Shown here in pieces: positions 7,088-9,993 of a stretch of DNA of 9,993 nt. A program made the position numbers and the translations under genes. The stretch is taken from assembly GCA_015484935.1 (NCBI GenBank), contig WFUQ01000033.1, forward strand, positions 1 through 9,993, given 5' to 3'. Origin of the DNA: Gammaproteobacteria bacterium. Lineage in GTDB: Bacteria; Pseudomonadota; Gammaproteobacteria; SZUA-229. The notes under the pieces were generated by a model. That model did no database searches. It saw only the letters and a program-made list of their open reading frames with translations, and was not told where the DNA came from. Within the stretch, counting starts at the first letter, position 1. Every line of letters begins with the position of its first letter.

Positions 7088-7459
7088 TTAAGCGATGGGA
7101 GGTTGTATATCCGGAGTGGTTATACGATTTTGATAATACGCTATATCATCCAGCGAGATCTCATCAGAGAAACTGGACAGGGTGGTGTGAGTAAACGGAG
7201 TCATGATGAACGACAGAGAGTGGCCGCTGGCCTGACAACTGATCAGATTCATACACTGGCAGGCATTGGCACCACAACAGTCCTGAGATGGTGTGCTCGC
7301 AGTGGCGGTCTGATCGGAGGAGTGTGCCATCTCATGACAGTGCTGCATCATGGTTACATCATCAGCTGGCGATGACAGGGCTGAAGCACCGGCGAAGGGC
7401 ATCATGGCAAGTGCGATGCTCAGTAAGCAAGTCAGAAATGTGTGCCGTTTCGTTGTCAT
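7088..7459 (-). CDS. Small secreted His/Met/Cys-rich protein, CopL-like in character
   Basis: With the ATG at 7459 the product has 123 residues. A Sec signal peptide ends near ASA-L (about residue 27). The mature part has two potential metal-binding clusters: MMQHCHEMAH (37-46), and a Cys-rich stretch C61-C62, C67, C69-M70, C75, then H80. The C-terminal part (about 83-123) has no obvious motif. Secreted proteins with this HCHxM plus CC/CxC composition occur in copper loci and are often called CopL-like; whether this is a homologue is uncertain. An in-frame TTG at 7558 gives a product 33 residues longer, but those residues would bury the signal peptide, and AGGCGA upstream of the ATG at 7459 supports the shorter form. 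It probably leads the middle transcription unit with the porin and diheme cytochrome. Confidence 0.72.
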   Translation of the reverse strand: MTTKRHTFLTCLLSIALAMMPFAGASALSSPADDVTMMQHCHEMAHSSDQTATASTPSQDCCGANACQCMNLISCQASGHSLSFIMTPFTHTTLSSFSDEISLDDIAYYQNRITTPDIQPPIA

Positions 7460-7589
7460 TAAAGCAGTTCGCCTGTAAATGTGTTGCTGAAGCTGTGCCT
7501 GGGTAACAGGTTTGAAGCTTACATTGGGGATGCTACGCCACAGTTCAAAGCGGTACAAGGTAAGGGCATGACCTAAGTCAATATTAATG

Positions 7590-7602
7590 CTTCATTATGA
7601 AG
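7590..7602. repeat. Short palindrome in the divergent promoter region
   Basis: CTTCAT-T-ATGAAG is a perfect 13-bp palindrome in the roughly 300-bp region between the divergently transcribed Cys/His-rich protein (start 7459) and tetraheme cytochrome (start 7766). It could be an operator for either side. A nearby TGAC-N4-GTCA dyad (7569-7580) is a second candidate site. The rest of the region holds no gene that I can support. Confidence 0.35.
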
Positions 7603-7666
7603 AACCAGGCATAAAAACAGCCCTATAAACCAGTCTGACAGAAGGGTTATTTTATCGATGCTCTAG

Positions 7667-7708
7667 TTGACCCATATCAATACGTGTAGACACGGCATGT
7701 CTTAAAAC
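7667..7708 (+). promoter_or_regulatory. FNR/ANR-type box and class II promoter for the cytochrome cluster
   Basis: TTGACCCATATCAA (7667-7680) matches the FNR/ANR consensus TTGAT-N4-ATCAA in nine of ten positions. A -10-like TAAAAC (four of six matches to TATAAT) lies at 7703-7708. If transcription starts at 7715, the box centre is at -41.5, the standard class II activator position. This predicts induction at low oxygen of the tetraheme cytochrome and the genes behind it. The start point is inferred, and other CRP/FNR-family regulators recognise similar sites. Confidence 0.6.
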
Positions 7709-7765
7709 AAAGCTGTGAGATGAATTCAGTTCTGAAATTTCAACTCCTCACCAGGAGGTAGAAAG

Positions 7766-8452
7766 ATGAAAATGCAACTCGATAAAGTAATCCATACGAT
7801 CATTGGGGGTTCTGTGGTCGCGTTATCTCTGATTGCCGCAGGGGCAGTCAGTGCAGGTACGATAGTCGGTACAGATCATGACATGTCTGCAAGTGGTTTC
7901 AGTGGTGGTGAGATATGTGTGGTTTGTCACACGCCACATAATTCTGATACCACGGTGGTCGACGCACCTTTATGGAATCATGCTCTGACGACCCAGACGT
8001 TTGCTATGTATGCTTCGCCCACACTGGATGCCAGTCTGGATGCCCAGCCTACAGGATCGTCAAAGCTCTGCCTGTCATGTCATGACGGTGTGACAGCGAT
8101 CGATAGCTTCGGCGGAAATACCGGCTCTAATGTCATTACAGGTAAGGACGCGATCGGTGGTGGAGACAAGTTGACGGATGACCACCCGGTTTCTGTTACT
8201 TATGATGCTGCGCTGTCAGTAACCGACCCGGGTCTGTTTAATCCTGACACACAGACAGTCACAGTCGGTGAAGGTGGCGACAAGACCAGGACGGGTACCG
8301 TAACTGCACTATTGACACCTGATGGCAAAGTACAATGCAGCTCCTGCCATGATGTGCATAATAACTTTGTTGGCCCTGGTACTAATGACCAGCCGTTCCT
8401 CAGAGTAAGCAAAGCTGGCAGTAAGCTTTGTCTGACCTGTCATAACAAGTAA
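7766..8452 (+). CDS. Secreted tetraheme cytochrome c
   Basis: The 228-residue product carries electrons in the periplasm or at the outer membrane. A signal peptide occupies about residues 1-30 (ending VSA-G). Four CXXCH heme motifs are present: CVVCH (51-55), CLSCH (102-106), CSSCH (191-195) and CLTCH (222-226). The first and third continue as CHTPHN and CHDVHN, typical of bis-His multiheme proteins with paired heme motifs; H38, H58, H72, H140 and H198 are possible distal ligands. The segment between hemes 2 and 3 (about 110-188) is Gly/Asp/Thr-rich. The ATG follows a strong AGGAGG. It is first in a plus-strand cluster with an NHL lipoprotein and an outer-membrane barrel, behind an FNR-like box. 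The redox partner is unknown; low-potential respiration or metal oxidation/reduction is possible. Confidence 0.92.
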   Translation: MKMQLDKVIHTIIGGSVVALSLIAAGAVSAGTIVGTDHDMSASGFSGGEICVVCHTPHNSDTTVVDAPLWNHALTTQTFAMYASPTLDASLDAQPTGSSKLCLSCHDGVTAIDSFGGNTGSNVITGKDAIGGGDKLTDDHPVSVTYDAALSVTDPGLFNPDTQTVTVGEGGDKTRTGTVTALLTPDGKVQCSSCHDVHNNFVGPGTNDQPFLRVSKAGSKLCLTCHNK

Positions 8453-8466
8453 TATTAACCCTGCGG

Positions 8467-8484
8467 GCCTTCCATCTGGAAGGC
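8467..8484 (+). terminator. Hairpin between cytochrome and NHL lipoprotein genes
   Basis: GCCTTCC-ATCT-GGAAGGC forms a perfect 7-bp GC-rich stem with a four-base loop, starting 15 bases past the cytochrome stop. The bases after it (TCGTTAAACC) lack a T-run. It looks like a partial terminator or a 3'-end stabiliser that would raise cytochrome mRNA over the downstream genes. Confidence 0.5.
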
Positions 8485-8543
8485 TCGTTAAACCAGTCAG
8501 GAGATGTCGGCTATGTCGTTCTGCCGGTATCACAGGGGTTGCT

Positions 8544-9644
8544 ATGCGTTCACATTTCCAGATGGTCAGACTATTTCTGCTGTTTATCATCCCGGTGATA
8601 ATTGCAGGCTGTGCCGGTTCGGCTGAAAAGCCGGAACAGCATGTTTTTTACCCGCCATTGCCCAGTCCTCCCAGGATTCAGTATCTGACCAGTTATTCAG
8701 GGCCGGGTGATCTTGAGCGTAGTAGCACTCTAAGTGATTTCATACTGGGCGATGAAGCCGAGGATACGGCACTGATCAGTAAACCGTATGGCGTGGCGAT
8801 GTATGGTGGCCGTCTATACGTGGTCGATATACGAGCTCCCGGGTACGCCATGTTCGATCTGAAGAAGAAAAGATTCGATATCGTATATGGTTCTTTTTCC
8901 GGCAAGATGAAGAAACCTATCAACATGTCTATCGATACGGATGGCACGAAATATATCAGCGATACCGGTCGCAGTCTGATATTGGTCTACAGCAAGGACG
9001 ATAAATTTATCAAACTACTCGGTGATGGTGAGTCATTCAAACCTTCGGATTCAGTGATTGCCGGTAATAAGTTGTTTGTCACCGATATAAAAAACCACCG
9101 TCTGGTCGTGCTGGACAAGGATAGTGGTGAACAGCTCTACACTATAGGTAGCGTCGGTTCTAAAGAAGGTGAGTTGTTCTATCCCACTAATCTTGCTCTG
9201 GGACCGGAAGGACATATCTATGTGAGTGAGACAGGTAACTTCCGGGTACAGAAGTTTACTCAAGATGGAAAGTTCGTAAAAAGTTTTGGCAAAGTGGGTA
9301 CAGGGCTAGGGCAGTTTGCTCGACCGAAAGGAGTCGCAGTCGATCATGACGGCAATATCCATGTGGTCGATGCTGCGTTCGAGAACGTTCAGGTGCTCAA
9401 CAGGGATGGCAAGCTGTTGATGTTCTATGGTGAGCCGGGCGGTGACAGGGCTAACATCAACCTGCCGACCGGGATCTTTATCGATTACGACAATCTGGAA
9501 TACTTCAAGAAATTTGCGCAACCGGACTTTGAGCTGGAGTACGTGATCCTGGTAGCGAATCAATTCGGCAAGAGCAAAGTCAATGTGTTTGGTTTCGGTC
9601 GCATGAAAGGCATGGATTATGCGGATGCTCCTGCAGCAGAATGA
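8544..9644 (+). CDS. NHL-repeat beta-propeller lipoprotein
   Basis: The 366-residue product is a lipoprotein. A short charged start and a hydrophobic stretch lead to the lipobox IAGC with Cys23; the next residue is Ala, which favours outer-membrane sorting. A Pro-rich segment (FYPPLPSPPRIQYL, about 35-48) precedes a six-bladed-type NHL propeller from about residue 75 to 340. NHL-like blade motifs include KPYGVAMYGGRLYVVD, YPTNLALGPEGHIYVSETGNF and RPKGVAVDHDGNIHVVD. The ATG start has AGGGG five bases upstream. An upstream ATG at 8513 with a better ribosome site is in another frame. The gene lies between a tetraheme cytochrome and an outer-membrane barrel. Propeller lipoproteins of this type occur beside multiheme cytochromes; a scaffold or assembly role is inferred, not shown. 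No heme motif or enzyme active site is seen. Confidence 0.9.
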   Translation: MRSHFQMVRLFLLFIIPVIIAGCAGSAEKPEQHVFYPPLPSPPRIQYLTSYSGPGDLERSSTLSDFILGDEAEDTALISKPYGVAMYGGRLYVVDIRAPGYAMFDLKKKRFDIVYGSFSGKMKKPINMSIDTDGTKYISDTGRSLILVYSKDDKFIKLLGDGESFKPSDSVIAGNKLFVTDIKNHRLVVLDKDSGEQLYTIGSVGSKEGELFYPTNLALGPEGHIYVSETGNFRVQKFTQDGKFVKSFGKVGTGLGQFARPKGVAVDHDGNIHVVDAAFENVQVLNRDGKLLMFYGEPGGDRANINLPTGIFIDYDNLEYFKKFAQPDFELEYVILVANQFGKSKVNVFGFGRMKGMDYADAPAAE

Positions 9645-9674
9645 CGGTCATCATGAGAACAGCAGGCACAACGG

Positions 9675-9993
9675 GTGAAATCGAGCAGTACTATTTCGGG
9701 TCTGACTATCACACAGCAAGCAGTGACTGCTGTGTTGTGTCTGCTCATCAGCGACGTGATGGGTGCTGAGATTGACAGTTTCAGAATAACCGATGTCAGC
9801 AGTGAGCTGGTGTTACGATATCTGTACGATGAGCAGACTTTCTATTCGTCGGGTAATAAAAATCAGCAGGATATCCGCCCGACCCTGCAGCAGGAATACC
9901 GTGTTGATGCGGAGAGTTATGTCTACCATCCCAATTTTTTGAGCATGGATTTTGGTGGCAGCCTGTTGCTCGATCAGAGCCGGGTTGAAACGC
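9675..9993 (+). CDS. N-terminus of an outer-membrane beta-barrel protein (partial)
   Basis: This frame is open from a stop at 9654-9656 to the window end. The start is probably GTG at 9675, 30 nt after the NHL gene, with AGCAGG upstream. The visible 106 residues begin with a signal peptide (hydrophobic core AVTAVLCLLIS, cleavage near VMGA-E, about residue 31). The mature part shows alternating strand-like segments: SSELVLRYLYDEQTF, a QQDIRPTLQQEYRVD stretch, then SYVYHPNFLSMDFGGSLLLD. The last resembles the first barrel strands of large outer-membrane proteins, in which a periplasm-facing short strand precedes a hairpin. In this context it may be the barrel of a porin-cytochrome conduit, but the family cannot be settled from 106 residues. 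The 3' end is outside the window. Confidence 0.7.
   Translation, partial: MKSSSTISGLTITQQAVTAVLCLLISDVMGAEIDSFRITDVSSELVLRYLYDEQTFYSSGNKNQQDIRPTLQQEYRVDAESYVYHPNFLSMDFGGSLLLDQSRVET

Noticed and set aside
7556..7558. TTG at 7558 as the start of the Cys/His-rich protein
   Set aside because: It adds 33 residues before a good signal peptide. The ATG at 7459 leaves the signal peptide at the N-terminus and has an AGGCGA upstream.

Overview
The window looks like chromosome from a Gram-negative proteobacterium, probably a gammaproteobacterium. It carries signal-peptide c-type cytochromes, an outer-membrane porin with a coiled coil and a C-terminal Phe, a lipobox lipoprotein, strong AGGAGG-type ribosome binding sites and MerR/FNR-type promoter architecture. 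No rRNA, tRNA, mobile element or CRISPR array is visible. The exact genus cannot be read from the sequence.

Left block (81-5029, all minus strand). In transcription order this is a small secreted protein of unknown function, a secreted seven-bladed YVTN beta-propeller, a MerR-family metal sensor, a glutaredoxin-like protein and a Cu(+)-type P1B ATPase with a YHS-YHS-HMBD-HMBD N-terminus. Upstream of the first gene sits a textbook MerR-type promoter: TTGACC, a 20-bp spacer and TAGGAT, with a perfect 7-7-7 dyad between them. The simplest reading is one copper-inducible efflux and handling operon in which the regulator is the third gene. A 16-bp hairpin lies between the first two genes.

Middle block (5113-7459, minus strand). 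A small secreted His/Met/Cys-rich protein (CopL-like in character) is followed by a porin and a periplasmic diheme cytochrome c whose ribosome binding site overlaps the porin stop codon. This looks like a second envelope transcription unit, possibly linked to metal handling by position.

Right block (7667-9993, plus strand). An FNR/ANR-like box sits at class II distance from a plausible -10 element. Behind it come a secreted tetraheme cytochrome c, an outer-membrane-type NHL-propeller lipoprotein and the start of a large outer-membrane beta-barrel protein that runs off the window (GTG start at 9675). Cytochrome, propeller lipoprotein and barrel together suggest a trans-outer-membrane electron conduit used at low oxygen; this is inference, since the barrel is cut off.

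The most interesting leads are the ring of histidines in the YVTN propeller (42-residue period), the MerR promoter controlling five genes, and the FNR-linked cytochrome/propeller/barrel cluster.
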